From assembly GCA_902520835.1 (NCBI GenBank), contig CABYPD010000001.1, positions 62,001 through 126,000 on the forward strand: a DNA stretch of 64,000 nt, in the 5' to 3' direction. Positions 1 through 9,869 of this stretch are shown here, piece by piece; position 1 is the stretch's first letter, and each line of letters opens with the position of its first letter. The translations under genes and the position numbers were made by a program. The stretch is from an uncultured Bacteroidota bacterium (GTDB taxonomy: Bacteria > Bacteroidota > Bacteroidia > Flavobacteriales > Flavobacteriaceae). The notes beneath the pieces were generated by a model. It did not search any database. It was not told the DNA's origin and worked only from the letters and a program-made list of their open reading frames with translations.

Positions 1-1
1 A

Positions 2-2641
2 CCGTTAATATCTGGTTCATTATTAACCTTTGAACATAAAGAAGGAAATAAACTTTTAGGATTTGATAAAGTAATAATGTTGGCAGGTGGAATTGGATAT
101 GGAAAATTAGAACATTCTAAAAAGAAAAAAATTGATGATGGTGATTTAATTATTGTTTTAGGAGGTGATAATTATAGAATAGGTATGGGAGGTGCTGCTG
201 TATCCTCAACTGATACAGGTGAGTATGCTTCTGGAATTGAACTAAATGCTGTTCAAAGATCAAATCCAGAAATGCAAAAAAGAGTAGCAAATGTTATTAG
301 ATCAATAGTTGAATCTGACAATAATTTTATTAAATCAATTCACGATCATGGAGCTGGGGGACATTTAAATTGTATTTCTGAGCTTGTAGAGGATGTTGGT
401 GGAATATTAGAAGTTGACAAATTACCAATTGGAGACAAAACACTTTCCTCAAAAGAAATTATTGGAAATGAGTCTCAAGAAAGAATGGGATTAGTAATAG
501 CTGAAAAAGACTTCAATAAGTTAAAACAAATTTGTGAAAGAGAAAGAGCGCCTATATATAAAGTAGGTAAGGTAATTGAAAATGGAAGGTTTTTAGTTAA
601 ATCAGATTTAAAAAATGAGACTTCAATTGACCTAGAATTATCAGATTTTTTTGGTAATTCACCAAAAACAATTTTAAAAGATACTATTTCAGATTTTTCA
701 TATTCTGAACCTAAATTAGATTCTAAAAAAGTTTATTCATATTTGGATGACGTTCTATCTCTGGAATCAGTTGCATGTAAAGATTGGTTAACAAATAAAG
801 TTGATAGATGTGTAACTGGAAGAGTTGTACTACAACAATGTACTGGTCCATTCCAAGTTCCACTAAATAATTGTGGTGTAATGAGTTTAGATTATAATGG
901 TAAAAATGGAATAGCAACATCAATTGGTCATTCACCCATAATAAGTTTAATTGATCCTTCAAAAGGGTCGAGAAGTTCAATTGCTGAAGCACTAACTAAC
1001 ATCTTATTTGTTCCTCTGAAAGATAATTTAAAATCAATTTCCTTATCAGCTAATTGGATGTGGCCTGCTAATAATGATTCTGAAAACCATAGGTTATATC
1101 AGGCTGTTAAAGCTTGTTCTGAATTTTCAATCGATTTAGGAATAAATATTCCAACGGGCAAAGACTCTATGTCAATGAAACAAAAATACGCTGATAAAGA
1201 TGTATTATCACCTGGAACTGTTATAATATCTGCTGTAGGTCACACAGAGGAAATTAATAAAATCATTCAACCCTACTTACATGGAGAAGATGGATATATA
1301 TATAAAATTGACTTTTCGTCTGATAAATATAGTCTTGGAGGCTCAGCACTATACCAATCACAAAATAAAATTGGTAAAAATGCACCTGATATAAAAGATT
1401 CAGGATACTTTCAATTAGCTTTTAATACTATTCAAAAATGTATAAAAGAAAATACAGTTTACTCTGGTCATGATATAAGCTCAGGTGGAATGATAGTTAC
1501 ATTACTTGAAATGTGTTTAGCGTCGGATAACTATGGGCTTAATATTAATTTATCAAAGGATGATGATATCCTAGAATTATTATTTAGTGAAAATCATGGT
1601 ATTATTATTCATGCAAAAGAAGAAATTGAAAAGCTTTTTTCTAATAATAACATAAAGTTTGAAAAAATAGGGACAGTTAACAAATCAAACTCTATAGCAA
1701 TAACTAATTTAAATGAAAAATATAGATTTGATATTGATTATTATAGAAAAAAGTGGTTTGAAAAATCTTACATGCTTGATTCTATTCAGTCATCTGAAGC
1801 TAAAGCTTTAGAAAGATATAACTCATTATCCAAAAATAAGCTAGAATTTAAGTTTCCTAAATGGTTTAATGGAGATTTTAAGCCAAGTTTTAACAAGAGA
1901 GTCAAAGCAGGTGTAATTAGAGAAAAAGGAAGTAATTCTGAAAGAGAAATGGCTTACATAATGAATAAAGCAGGCTTCGAAGTTATCGATATTCATATGA
2001 CTGATTTAATGAGCGGTAAAGAAACTCTTGATGATATTAAATTTTTAGTTGCAGTTGGAGGATTCTCAAATTCAGACGTATTAGGATCTGCTAAAGGATG
2101 GGCAGGATCATTCATATATAATGAAAATGCAAGAAATAGTTTAAAAAAATTTTTCTCTAATGAAGATACACTTTCATTAGGTGTTTGTAATGGATGTCAG
2201 CTATTTATGGAGTTAGGTTTAATTTATCCTGAGCTTGAAATTCATCCTAAAATGCATCATAATGATTCAAAAAAATTTGAATGTCAATTTACAGCTGTTT
2301 CAATAAACAAAAATAATAGTGTAATGTTCAATAATTTTGAAAATACAACATTGGGAATATGGGCTGCACATGGTGAAGGAAAGTTTGTTTTTGAAAAAAA
2401 GGAATCTCAATATAATATCGTTGGTAAATACCATAAAAGCTCTTACCCTGCTAATCCAAATGGATCTAATTTTGATGCTGCAATTGTTTCAAGTCAAGAT
2501 GGAAGACATATTGCTATGATGCCTCATTTAGAAAGAGCAAATTACCCTTTTAACTGGGGATATTATCCTAATAATCAGAAGAATAACAAAATTTCTCCAT
2601 GGGTATATGCATTTCATAATGCTTACAACTGGTTAAAATAA
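2..2641 (+). CDS. purL: Phosphoribosylformylglycinamidine synthase, 3' part (truncated by window start)
   Basis: This enzyme makes FGAM from FGAR, glutamine and ATP in cytosolic de novo purine synthesis. The reading frame is open back to base 2 with no start codon needed, so the gene continues upstream; about 879 C-terminal residues are visible. The product is the long single-chain type. It has AIR-synthase-like segments (HDHGAGGHLN near base 340, GHDISSGGM near 1468). A C-terminal class I glutaminase domain starts near base 1900, with the nucleophile in GVCNGCQ near base 2186 and the catalytic His/Glu in MMPHLERANYPF near 2519. The family is usually around 1200-1300 residues, so roughly the first third is missing. 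It is followed after about 50 bases by a separately promoted regulator gene. Confidence 0.96.
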   Translation, partial: PLISGSLLTFEHKEGNKLLGFDKVIMLAGGIGYGKLEHSKKKKIDDGDLIIVLGGDNYRIGMGGAAVSSTDTGEYASGIELNAVQRSNPEMQKRVANVIRSIVESDNNFIKSIHDHGAGGHLNCISELVEDVGGILEVDKLPIGDKTLSSKEIIGNESQERMGLVIAEKDFNKLKQICERERAPIYKVGKVIENGRFLVKSDLKNETSIDLELSDFFGNSPKTILKDTISDFSYSEPKLDSKKVYSYLDDVLSLESVACKDWLTNKVDRCVTGRVVLQQCTGPFQVPLNNCGVMSLDYNGKNGIATSIGHSPIISLIDPSKGSRSSIAEALTNILFVPLKDNLKSISLSANWMWPANNDSENHRLYQAVKACSEFSIDLGINIPTGKDSMSMKQKYADKDVLSPGTVIISAVGHTEEINKIIQPYLHGEDGYIYKIDFSSDKYSLGGSALYQSQNKIGKNAPDIKDSGYFQLAFNTIQKCIKENTVYSGHDISSGGMIVTLLEMCLASDNYGLNINLSKDDDILELLFSENHGIIIHAKEEIEKLFSNNNIKFEKIGTVNKSNSIAITNLNEKYRFDIDYYRKKWFEKSYMLDSIQSSEAKALERYNSLSKNKLEFKFPKWFNGDFKPSFNKRVKAGVIREKGSNSEREMAYIMNKAGFEVIDIHMTDLMSGKETLDDIKFLVAVGGFSNSDVLGSAKGWAGSFIYNENARNSLKKFFSNEDTLSLGVCNGCQLFMELGLIYPELEIHPKMHHNDSKKFECQFTAVSINKNNSVMFNNFENTTLGIWAAHGEGKFVFEKKESQYNIVGKYHKSSYPANPNGSNFDAAIVSSQDGRHIAMMPHLERANYPFNWGYYPNNQKNNKISPWVYAFHNAYNWLK

Positions 2642-2681
2642 AAATTTTTGTTATTTATTATGCATGCATAGTAAATTTTCG

Positions 2682-2689
2682 TACATTTA
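2682..2689 (+). promoter_or_regulatory. Candidate -7 element (TACATTTA) for the marR/beta-oxidation unit
   Basis: TACATTTA differs by one base from the Bacteroidota -7 consensus TAnnTTTG and ends 4 bases before the ATG at 2694. If transcription starts about 5 bases downstream of the element, as in this phylum, it would begin at or next to the start codon. No clear TTG-type -33 element lies at the usual spacing, so this is tentative. Confidence 0.4.
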
Positions 2690-2693
2690 TTTG

Positions 2694-3128
2694 ATGTCGG
2701 TAAGAACACTTGAGCAAGAATTAAGATATACTTGGTTGTCTATTTCAAAAATGTATAGTGAAGAGGCTTCAAAATATGGTGGGACTATGGCAGTTGGATT
2801 TGCTTTATTAAGCTTAAACCCAAAAGAAGATACTCCATCAACCTCTCTTGGACCAAAAATGGGGATGGAATCAACAAGTTTATCAAGGACTTTAAAGTTT
2901 ATGGAGGATGAAAACTTAATTCAGAGAATTCCGAACCCTGAAGATGGTAGAGGTGTTTTAATTAAATTAACTGTAAGGGGCATGGAGTTTAGAAACTATG
3001 CTAGGGAACTAGTAATGAAGTTTAATAAGACTATAACAAATGAAGTTGGAGAAGACTCTATTAAGAACTTTTACGCAGTAGTAGATAGAATTAATAAATT
3101 AATAAAGAATAAAGAAATTTTTAAATGA
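2694..3128 (+). CDS. MarR-family transcriptional regulator
   Basis: A 144-residue winged-helix protein resembling MarR regulators. The centre has the recognition-helix and wing pattern of the family: a stretch ending MGMESTSLSRTLKFMED, then LIQRIPNPEDGRGVLIKLT, where the DGR turn is typical of the wing. I chose the ATG at 2694 over the one at 2664 because the extra ten residues look unrelated to the family and a promoter-like TACATTTA sits at 2682-2689. Its stop overlaps the next start (ATGA, 3125-3128), so it is translationally coupled to the beta-oxidation genes. It probably senses an acyl compound and controls this operon; that role is inferred from position only. Confidence 0.88.
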   Translation: MSVRTLEQELRYTWLSISKMYSEEASKYGGTMAVGFALLSLNPKEDTPSTSLGPKMGMESTSLSRTLKFMEDENLIQRIPNPEDGRGVLIKLTVRGMEFRNYARELVMKFNKTITNEVGEDSIKNFYAVVDRINKLIKNKEIFK

Positions 3129-5530
3129 ATAAAAAAATATCCAAAGTTGCTGTTTTAGGATCAGGAATTATGGGCTCAGGAATCGCTTGTCATTTTGCTA
3201 ATATTGGAGTTGAAGTACTTCTTTTAGACATTTCACCAAATGAAATCAATGATATTGAAAAAAATAAAGGACTTAAAATTACAGACAAGGTTGTTAGAAA
3301 CAGAATTGTAAATGAAATGTTTAATAAATGTATAAAATCTAGACCATCTCCTATTTATGATAAATCATTTATTAATAGAATAAGTTTAGGAAATTTTGAG
3401 GATGACATGCATCTTATTAAGGACTATGATTGGGTTATAGAAGTTGTTGTTGAAAGATTAGATATAAAAAAATTGATTTTTGAGAAAGTCGATAAGCACA
3501 GATCAAATGGAACACTTGTTTCTTCAAATACATCTGGCATTCCTATTAAGATGATGAATGAAGGAAGATCTGATGATTTCCAAAAGCATTTTTCTATAAC
3601 TCATTTCTTTAATCCACCAAGATATTTAAACTTATTTGAAGTAGTCCCTGGACCAAATTGCAAAGATGAGGTTATTGATTTTCTAATGAATTATGGAGAA
3701 AAATTTTTAGGCAAAACATCTGTTTTAGCAAAGGACACTCCTGCATTTATTGGAAATAGAATTGGAACATTTGGGATTCAAAGTCTTTTTCATTTAGTAA
3801 AGGATGGTAGTTTTTCAGTGGAGGAAGTTGATAAATTGACTGGAACCGCTATAGGTCGTCCAAAGTCAGCTACATTCAGGACAGCTGATGTTGTAGGATT
3901 AGACACATTATGTCATGTTTCTAATGGTATTTATGAAAATTGTCCTGAAGATGAATCTAGAGAAGTATTTAAACTCCCAGATTTTTTAGAAAGAATGTTA
4001 AAGGAGAATATGCTTGGAAGTAAATCAAAACAGGGTTTTTACAAAAAAATAGTTGATAAAAACGGAAAATCACAAATCTTATCATTAGATCTTAAAACCT
4101 TTGAATATAAGGAACAAAAAAAAGTAAATTTTGATACTCTAAATCAGGCAAGAAAAGCTAAAAACAGAGCAGATAAGTTTAAAATTTTAATAAGCGGGAA
4201 TGATAGAGCTTCAGATTTTTATAAAGAAGTTTTCGCAAAAATGTTTGCTTATGTTCAGAACAGGGTTCCTGAGATTTCTGATAATATTGCTAGTATTGAT
4301 TCAGCATTGAAAGCTGGTTTTGGTTGGGAAGAAGGTCCTTTTGAAATATGGAATTACATTGGAGTTAAGGAAGGTGTAGATTTAATGAAATCATTTAATT
4401 TAAAAGCCTCTAAATGGATAGAAGAAATTATTTCAAAAGACATAAACTCATTTTACAAATCGAATAATGGATTTATTGAATTTTATGATAAAACAAGTGA
4501 AAATTTTGTAAAAAAACCAGGTCAAGAAAACTTTATTGTTTTGAAAAATTTAGATAAAGACCAAACTATTTGGAAAAATGATGAGTGTAAAATAAACAAC
4601 ATTGGTGATGGAATCTTAAATATTGAATTTAATTCAAAATTGAATTCTATCAACCAAAATATTCTTCAGGGTTTAAATAAAGGAATTGAAATTGCCGAAG
4701 AAAAATACCACGGAATTGTAATTGGAAATGAAGGACAACATTTTTCTGCCGGTGCTGACCTAAGTATGATTTTTTTGATGGCTATTGAACAAGAATATGA
4801 TGAGTTAAATTTTGCAATGAAATTATTTCAAGATACTATGATGAAACTTAGGTATTCCACAATACCTGTAGTTGCTGCTCCTCATGGCTATACACTTGGT
4901 GGAGGATGCGAATTATGTCTTCACTGTGACAAAATTTTAGCTTACAGCGAAACTTACATTGGGCTTGTTGAAGTTGGAGTTGGGTTAATTCCTGGTGGTG
5001 GAGGTACAAAAGAAATGGCACTTAGAGCTTCAGATCAATTCAAGAAAAACGATGTTGAATTAAACTTATTGCAAGAATATTTTTTAAATATAGGAATGGG
5101 TAAAACATCTACATCTGGACATGAAGGTTTTGGATTAAATTATTTGATGAAAAACAAGGATCTTATTATTATGAGTAAGAAAAATCAAATCTCACATGCA
5201 AAAAAAATTGCGCTGCAAATGCATGATAATGGTTACACAAAGCCCATACAAAGAAATGATATCAAAGTTTTAGGACAACAAGCATTAGGCGCTTTTTATG
5301 TAGGTGCCGATTCGATGTTAGTTGGAGGTTATATTTCTGATCACGATAAAAAAATAGCAAAAAAGATAGCTAATGTTCTTGCAGGTGGAAACCTTTCACA
5401 ATCTACTTTAGTATCGGAACAATATCTTCTTGATTTAGAAAGAGAAGCTTTTCTTTCACTATGTGGTGAAAGGAAAACACTAGAAAGAATACAATTTATG
5501 TTAAAAAACGGTAAACCCTTAAGAAATTAA
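3125..5530 (+). CDS. Bifunctional 3-hydroxyacyl-CoA dehydrogenase / enoyl-CoA hydratase
   Basis: An 801-residue FadB/FadJ-like fusion catalysing the hydration and NAD-dependent oxidation steps of fatty-acid beta-oxidation. The dehydrogenase comes first: a Rossmann loop GSGIMGSG near residues 12-19, then SNTSGIPI and HFFNPPR, then a C-terminal helical part to about residue 460. The crotonase domain follows at roughly 490-720. It has the oxyanion-hole region GQHFSAGADLSM and both catalytic glutamates, in GGGCELC and GLVEVGVGLIPGGGGT. This order is the reverse of E. coli FadB and is common in Bacteroidota. The gene overlaps the regulator upstream by 4 bases and lies 1 base from the thiolase gene, so the subunits of a trifunctional complex are probably co-expressed. 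Confidence 0.95.
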   Translation: MNKKISKVAVLGSGIMGSGIACHFANIGVEVLLLDISPNEINDIEKNKGLKITDKVVRNRIVNEMFNKCIKSRPSPIYDKSFINRISLGNFEDDMHLIKDYDWVIEVVVERLDIKKLIFEKVDKHRSNGTLVSSNTSGIPIKMMNEGRSDDFQKHFSITHFFNPPRYLNLFEVVPGPNCKDEVIDFLMNYGEKFLGKTSVLAKDTPAFIGNRIGTFGIQSLFHLVKDGSFSVEEVDKLTGTAIGRPKSATFRTADVVGLDTLCHVSNGIYENCPEDESREVFKLPDFLERMLKENMLGSKSKQGFYKKIVDKNGKSQILSLDLKTFEYKEQKKVNFDTLNQARKAKNRADKFKILISGNDRASDFYKEVFAKMFAYVQNRVPEISDNIASIDSALKAGFGWEEGPFEIWNYIGVKEGVDLMKSFNLKASKWIEEIISKDINSFYKSNNGFIEFYDKTSENFVKKPGQENFIVLKNLDKDQTIWKNDECKINNIGDGILNIEFNSKLNSINQNILQGLNKGIEIAEEKYHGIVIGNEGQHFSAGADLSMIFLMAIEQEYDELNFAMKLFQDTMMKLRYSTIPVVAAPHGYTLGGGCELCLHCDKILAYSETYIGLVEVGVGLIPGGGGTKEMALRASDQFKKNDVELNLLQEYFLNIGMGKTSTSGHEGFGLNYLMKNKDLIIMSKKNQISHAKKIALQMHDNGYTKPIQRNDIKVLGQQALGAFYVGADSMLVGGYISDHDKKIAKKIANVLAGGNLSQSTLVSEQYLLDLEREAFLSLCGERKTLERIQFMLKNGKPLRN

Positions 5531-5531
5531 T

Positions 5532-6713
5532 ATGGAAGAAGCTTATATAATTAAAGGCTATAGAACTGCAGTTGGTAAAGCTCCCAGAGGTTTTTTTAGA
5601 TTTAAAAGGCCTGATGAATTAGCTGCAGAAACTATAGAATACATGATCAGTAATATTGAGGGATTTGATAAAAAAACAATTGATGATATCATTGTAGGCA
5701 ATGCTATGCCTGAAGCTGAACAAGGTTTGAATGTTGGAAGATTAATATCTCTTATGGGATTAAAAATTGATGATGTCCCTGGTGTAACTGTAAACAGATA
5801 TTGTGCATCAGGTCTAGAAACAATAGCTCTGGCTAGTGCAAAGATTAAATCTGGTATGGCTGACTGCGTTATAGCTGGAGGAGTTGAAAGTATGAGCTTC
5901 ATACCAATGGGAGGTTATAAACCTGTACCTGGATACAATACCGTTTCAAATGGAAATGAAGATTATTATTGGGGAATGGGATTAACAGCTGAAGAAGTAG
6001 CTAAAGAATATAAAATTAACAGAGAAGATCAAGATATTTTTGCATTTAATTCTCATCAAAAGGCTCTTTCAGCTATTGAAAACAAAAAATTTGATTCACA
6101 AATTGCACCTATTAATGTTGAAGAAATTTATTTAGATGAAAATTCTATTAAAAAAACTCGAAATCATACTCACACACGAGATGAAGGACCAAGAAAAGAC
6201 ACTAGTATTGAGGCATTATCAAAACTTAGACCCGTATTTTCAAACACAGGGTCAGTCACTGCAGGAAATTCATCTCAAATGAGTGATGGTGCAGCATTTG
6301 TAATGGTTGCAAGTGAATCTTACATTAAGACACATAATATTGAACCAATTGCTAGACTTATTAATTACAGCGTAGCTGGACTTCCACCAAAAATTATGGG
6401 TGTTGGCCCAATCAAAGCGATTCCAAAAGTTTTAGATAAAACGAATTTAAAAATTAGTGATATTCAATTAATTGAGTTAAACGAAGCTTTTGCTTCTCAA
6501 TCATTGGCTGTAATCAATGAACTTAACCTTAATAATGATATTATTAATGTCAATGGTGGTGCTATATCATTAGGTCATCCTTTAGGTTGTACAGGAGCTA
6601 AGCTCACAGTACAATTAATTAATGAAATGAAGAATAGAAAATTAAGGTATGGAATGGTTACAATGTGTGTTGGTACAGGCCAAGGAGCCGCAGGTATATA
6701 TGAAATTTTATAA
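5532..6713 (+). CDS. fadA: Acetyl-CoA acyltransferase (3-ketoacyl-CoA thiolase)
   Basis: A 393-residue thiolase that cleaves 3-ketoacyl-CoA to acetyl-CoA plus a shortened acyl-CoA. All signature blocks are present: the nucleophilic Cys in NRYCASGLET near residue 90, the NEAF block, the catalytic His in GGAISLGHPLGCTGAK near residue 349, and the second Cys in MCVGTGQG near residue 379. The length is normal for the family. It starts 1 base after the fused dehydrogenase/hydratase gene and is followed after 7 bases by an acyl-CoA dehydrogenase, so the operon carries a complete beta-oxidation cycle. A biosynthetic acetoacetyl-CoA thiolase is less likely in this context. Confidence 0.94.
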   Translation: MEEAYIIKGYRTAVGKAPRGFFRFKRPDELAAETIEYMISNIEGFDKKTIDDIIVGNAMPEAEQGLNVGRLISLMGLKIDDVPGVTVNRYCASGLETIALASAKIKSGMADCVIAGGVESMSFIPMGGYKPVPGYNTVSNGNEDYYWGMGLTAEEVAKEYKINREDQDIFAFNSHQKALSAIENKKFDSQIAPINVEEIYLDENSIKKTRNHTHTRDEGPRKDTSIEALSKLRPVFSNTGSVTAGNSSQMSDGAAFVMVASESYIKTHNIEPIARLINYSVAGLPPKIMGVGPIKAIPKVLDKTNLKISDIQLIELNEAFASQSLAVINELNLNNDIINVNGGAISLGHPLGCTGAKLTVQLINEMKNRKLRYGMVTMCVGTGQGAAGIYEIL

Positions 6714-6720
6714 ATAAAAA

Positions 6721-8526
6721 ATGAAAGAAACTATTGAAAAAAAAATAACTAGAGGTGGAGAATTTGTCGTAAAGGAAACTCAATGTGAAAATATTTTTAC
6801 ACCTGAAGACTTTAGTGAGGAACAAAAAATGATGAGAGATGCTGTAAAAGAATTTGCTGACAAAGAAATTTGGTCAAAAAAAGAAGAGTTCGAAAAGAAG
6901 AATTTTCAATTAACACTAGATGTTATGAAAAAAGCGGGTGAATTAGGTTTTCTAGGTGTTGGTATTCCTGAAGAATATGGTGGTTTGGGTATGTCATTTA
7001 CTTCAACTATGCTAGTTTGTGATTATATATCAGGAAGTTCTGGATCAACTTCTACTGCTTTTGGTGCTCATACAGGAATTGGAACAATGCCTATTTTACT
7101 ATACGGTAATGAAGAACAAAAAAATAAATATATTCCAAAACTGGCAAGTGGAGAGCATTTTGGTGCATATTGTTTAACTGAACCAGGAGCTGGATCTGAT
7201 GCTAACAGTGGAAAGACAAAAGCAGTTTTAAGTAAAGATAAAGGTCATTACTTAATAAGTGGACAAAAAATATGGATATCAAATGCAGGTTTTGCTGATA
7301 TTTTAACAGTTTTTGCAAAGATTGAAGATGACAAAAATTTAACTGCGTTTATTGTTCCTAATGATCCCAACAATGGGATTTCAATGGGAAATGAAGAAGA
7401 AAAGTTAGGTTTGAATTCTTCATCCACAAGACAAGTATTTTTTAATGACACAAAAGTACCTGTTGAAAATATGCTTTCTGAAAGAGGAAACGGTTTCAAA
7501 ATAGCGATGAATACTTTGAATATTGGAAGAATAAAACTTGCTGCTGCTGCATTAGATGCAGAAAGAAGAATAATTAATTCATCTATTAATTATGCTAATG
7601 AAAGGGTTCAGTTTAATACAAAAATTAGTGAATTCGGTGCGATTAAAGAAAAGATTGCAACAATGGCAACTGATCTGTATATTGGTGAATCTGCGACGTA
7701 CAGAGCTGCTAAAGATATTGAAGATAGGATTAAAATACTTGAAGACTCAGGAAAAGATCATCAAGAAGCTGAATTAAAGGGTGTCGAAGAATATGTAATT
7801 GAATGTTCAATGTTAAAGGTTGCTATTTCTGAAGATCTTCAAAATATTGCCGATCAAGGTATTCAAATTTTTGGAGGAATGGGTTATTCTAAAGAAACAC
7901 CGATGGAGTCGGCGTGGAGAGATGCGAGGATAGCTAGAATTTATGAGGGAACCAACGAAATCAATAGACTAGTTGCCATAGGAATGCTTATTAAAAAAGG
8001 GATGAAGGGACATGTTGATTTGATTAGTAAAGCTGAAAATGTAGCTGATGAGCTATCTGGAATTCCATCATTTGAAATTCCTGATTTATCAAAAGTTTTT
8101 AAAGAAGAAAAAATCATTCTTAAAAATCTAAAAAAGATTTTTTTAATGCTTTCTGGTGCTGGTATGAAAAAGTTTGGTTTAGATATTGAGAAAGAACAAG
8201 AAGTTTTAATGTCTATTTCTGACATTATGATAAAAATATATCTTTCTGAATCTGCCATTCTCAGAACTGAAAAAAACTGCAATCGCTATGGTGAAGAAAA
8301 CCAAAAAGGACAAATTGCAATGACTCAATTATATCTTTATCAGTCTGTTGAATTAATTTCTAATAAAGCTAAAGAATTGATTATATCTTTAAGTGATAAA
8401 GAAGAACAAAAATTTTTGTTAATGGGTTTAAAAAGGTTTACAAAATATTTTAACTATCCTAAACCAATAGAACTCAAAAGAAAAATCGCAAAAATGGTTA
8501 TTGACAACGACTTATATTGTTTTTAA
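6721..8526 (+). CDS. Acyl-CoA dehydrogenase (long form)
   Basis: A 601-residue flavoenzyme that introduces the trans-2 double bond into acyl-CoA, the first step of beta-oxidation. The FAD/substrate motif [12 protein letters not shown] lies near residue 150. The motif [18 protein letters not shown] is followed by the base-containing [10 protein letters not shown] near residue 408. About 170 residues follow the core, as in very-long-chain/ACAD9-like enzymes, whereas short- and medium-chain enzymes are near 380 residues. It is the last enzyme of the beta-oxidation operon. The downstream peptidase start can be read either overlapping this stop or 8 bases after it. Confidence 0.94.
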   Translation: MKETIEKKITRGGEFVVKETQCENIFTPEDFSEEQKMMRDAVKEFADKEIWSKKEEFEKKNFQLTLDVMKKAGELGFLGVGIPEEYGGLGMSFTSTMLVCDYISGSSGSTSTAFGAHTGIGTMPILLYGNEEQKNKYIPKLASGEHFGAYCLTEPGAGSDANSGKTKAVLSKDKGHYLISGQKIWISNAGFADILTVFAKIEDDKNLTAFIVPNDPNNGISMGNEEEKLGLNSSSTRQVFFNDTKVPVENMLSERGNGFKIAMNTLNIGRIKLAAAALDAERRIINSSINYANERVQFNTKISEFGAIKEKIATMATDLYIGESATYRAAKDIEDRIKILEDSGKDHQEAELKGVEEYVIECSMLKVAISEDLQNIADQGIQIFGGMGYSKETPMESAWRDARIARIYEGTNEINRLVAIGMLIKKGMKGHVDLISKAENVADELSGIPSFEIPDLSKVFKEEKIILKNLKKIFLMLSGAGMKKFGLDIEKEQEVLMSISDIMIKIYLSESAILRTEKNCNRYGEENQKGQIAMTQLYLYQSVELISNKAKELIISLSDKEEQKFLLMGLKRFTKYFNYPKPIELKRKIAKMVIDNDLYCF

Positions 8527-8534
8527 ATTTAAAC

Positions 8535-9869
8535 ATGCGATTTTTTTTCTTGTTAATATTATTTTCATTTTACTCTTATTCACAAACTATTCAACATGAT
8601 GAAATATTTGACATTATGTCTGAAATTGATGCTAAAAATATTAAAAAGGATATAATAACTCTTTCAGGCTTCGGAACAAGACATACACTTAGTGATACAT
8701 TGTCAAATTCAAGAGGAATTGGAGCTGCAAGAAGATGGATAAAAAATGAATTTGAATCAATTTCAAATAAGTGCGCTAATTGCTTAGATGTTAAATATCA
8801 AAAAAATTATTTTCAAGCTGACGGAAGAAGATTAACACGAAATGTTTGGATTAATAATGTGATGGCTATACAATGGGGTGAAAAATACCCTAATAGGTTT
8901 GTCATAATGAGTGGTGATATAGATAGCAGAGTTTCAGATCCTAATGACTTTAAATCAGATTCACCTGGATCTAATGATAATGCGTCAGGTATGGCTGGTA
9001 CGATTGAAGCAGCACGAGTATTATCAAAATACAAATTTGATAACACAATTGTGTATGTTGGACTTTCTGGCGAAGAACAAGGACTACTTGGTGGAAAAGG
9101 TCTGGCTGAACATGCCAAAGAAAATAATTGGGAAATAATAGGTGTCTTAAATAATGATATGATTGGAAATATTGAGGGGACGAATGGAATTATTGATAAT
9201 AAAAGTTTTAGAATTTTTTCAGAACCTGTTCCAGGAAATGAATCTGAAGGGTCAAGGAGTTCTAGGCGATTCTTTGGTGGAGAAATTGACGGAAATTCCA
9301 GACAGCTTGCAAGATTTATATATAATGCTACAAAGACTTATATTCCGGACTTAAAACCAAACTTAATATATAGATTAGATAGGTTTGGAAGAGGAGGTCA
9401 TCACAGACCATTTAATGACCTTGGATATGCAGGAGTAAGAATAATGGAAAGTAATGAGAATTATAATCGACAACATCAAGACATTAGAGTTGAAAATGGT
9501 ATTAAATATGGAGATGTAATTGAGGGTGTAGATTTTGAGTATGCAAAAAAATTAACTCAAGTTAATGCAATATGTTTAGCACTACTTGGGTGGTCACCTC
9601 CTCCTCCATCTGGTCTTAGAATTGGAGGAATTGTTGAACCATCAACAAAATTCAGGTGGAATAGAGATGATAATGATGATATAGTAGGTTATAAAATATA
9701 TTGGAGAGAGACAACATCACCCGTATGGGAATATGAAAAAAAAATTAATAAGAAAAACTTTTACGTTTTAAAGGACATAATAATTGATAATTATCTTTTT
9801 GGAGTTAGTTCAATAAATAAGAAAGGTTTTGAAAGTATCCAAAAATTTCCAACAGGAATTTTTAGATAA
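8535..9869 (+). CDS. Secreted M28-family metallopeptidase with C-terminal Fn3-like domain
   Basis: A 444-residue exported peptidase. I start it at the ATG at 8535, which gives a clean signal peptide (RFFFLLILFSFYSYS); a start at 8517 would add six residues and overlap the previous gene. The zinc-peptidase core is visible: GSNDNASG (Asp148), GEEQG (Glu180-Glu181), NNDMIGN (Asp208) and a C-terminal RQHQD. The usual AHxDS motif reads GDIDS, so Asp128 stands where the first zinc-ligand His is expected. Residues from about 360 onward follow a proline hinge (PPPPSG) and look like a fibronectin type III domain. It probably cleaves peptides or amino termini in the periplasm or outside the cell. It converges on the cbs-like gene with no bases between the two stops. 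Confidence 0.88.
   Translation: MRFFFLLILFSFYSYSQTIQHDEIFDIMSEIDAKNIKKDIITLSGFGTRHTLSDTLSNSRGIGAARRWIKNEFESISNKCANCLDVKYQKNYFQADGRRLTRNVWINNVMAIQWGEKYPNRFVIMSGDIDSRVSDPNDFKSDSPGSNDNASGMAGTIEAARVLSKYKFDNTIVYVGLSGEEQGLLGGKGLAEHAKENNWEIIGVLNNDMIGNIEGTNGIIDNKSFRIFSEPVPGNESEGSRSSRRFFGGEIDGNSRQLARFIYNATKTYIPDLKPNLIYRLDRFGRGGHHRPFNDLGYAGVRIMESNENYNRQHQDIRVENGIKYGDVIEGVDFEYAKKLTQVNAICLALLGWSPPPPSGLRIGGIVEPSTKFRWNRDDNDDIVGYKIYWRETTSPVWEYEKKINKKNFYVLKDIIIDNYLFGVSSINKKGFESIQKFPTGIFR

Noticed and set aside
723-992. Minus-strand 89-residue open frame inside purL
   Set aside because: It is a shadow of a well-supported gene, with no recognisable domain or initiation context.
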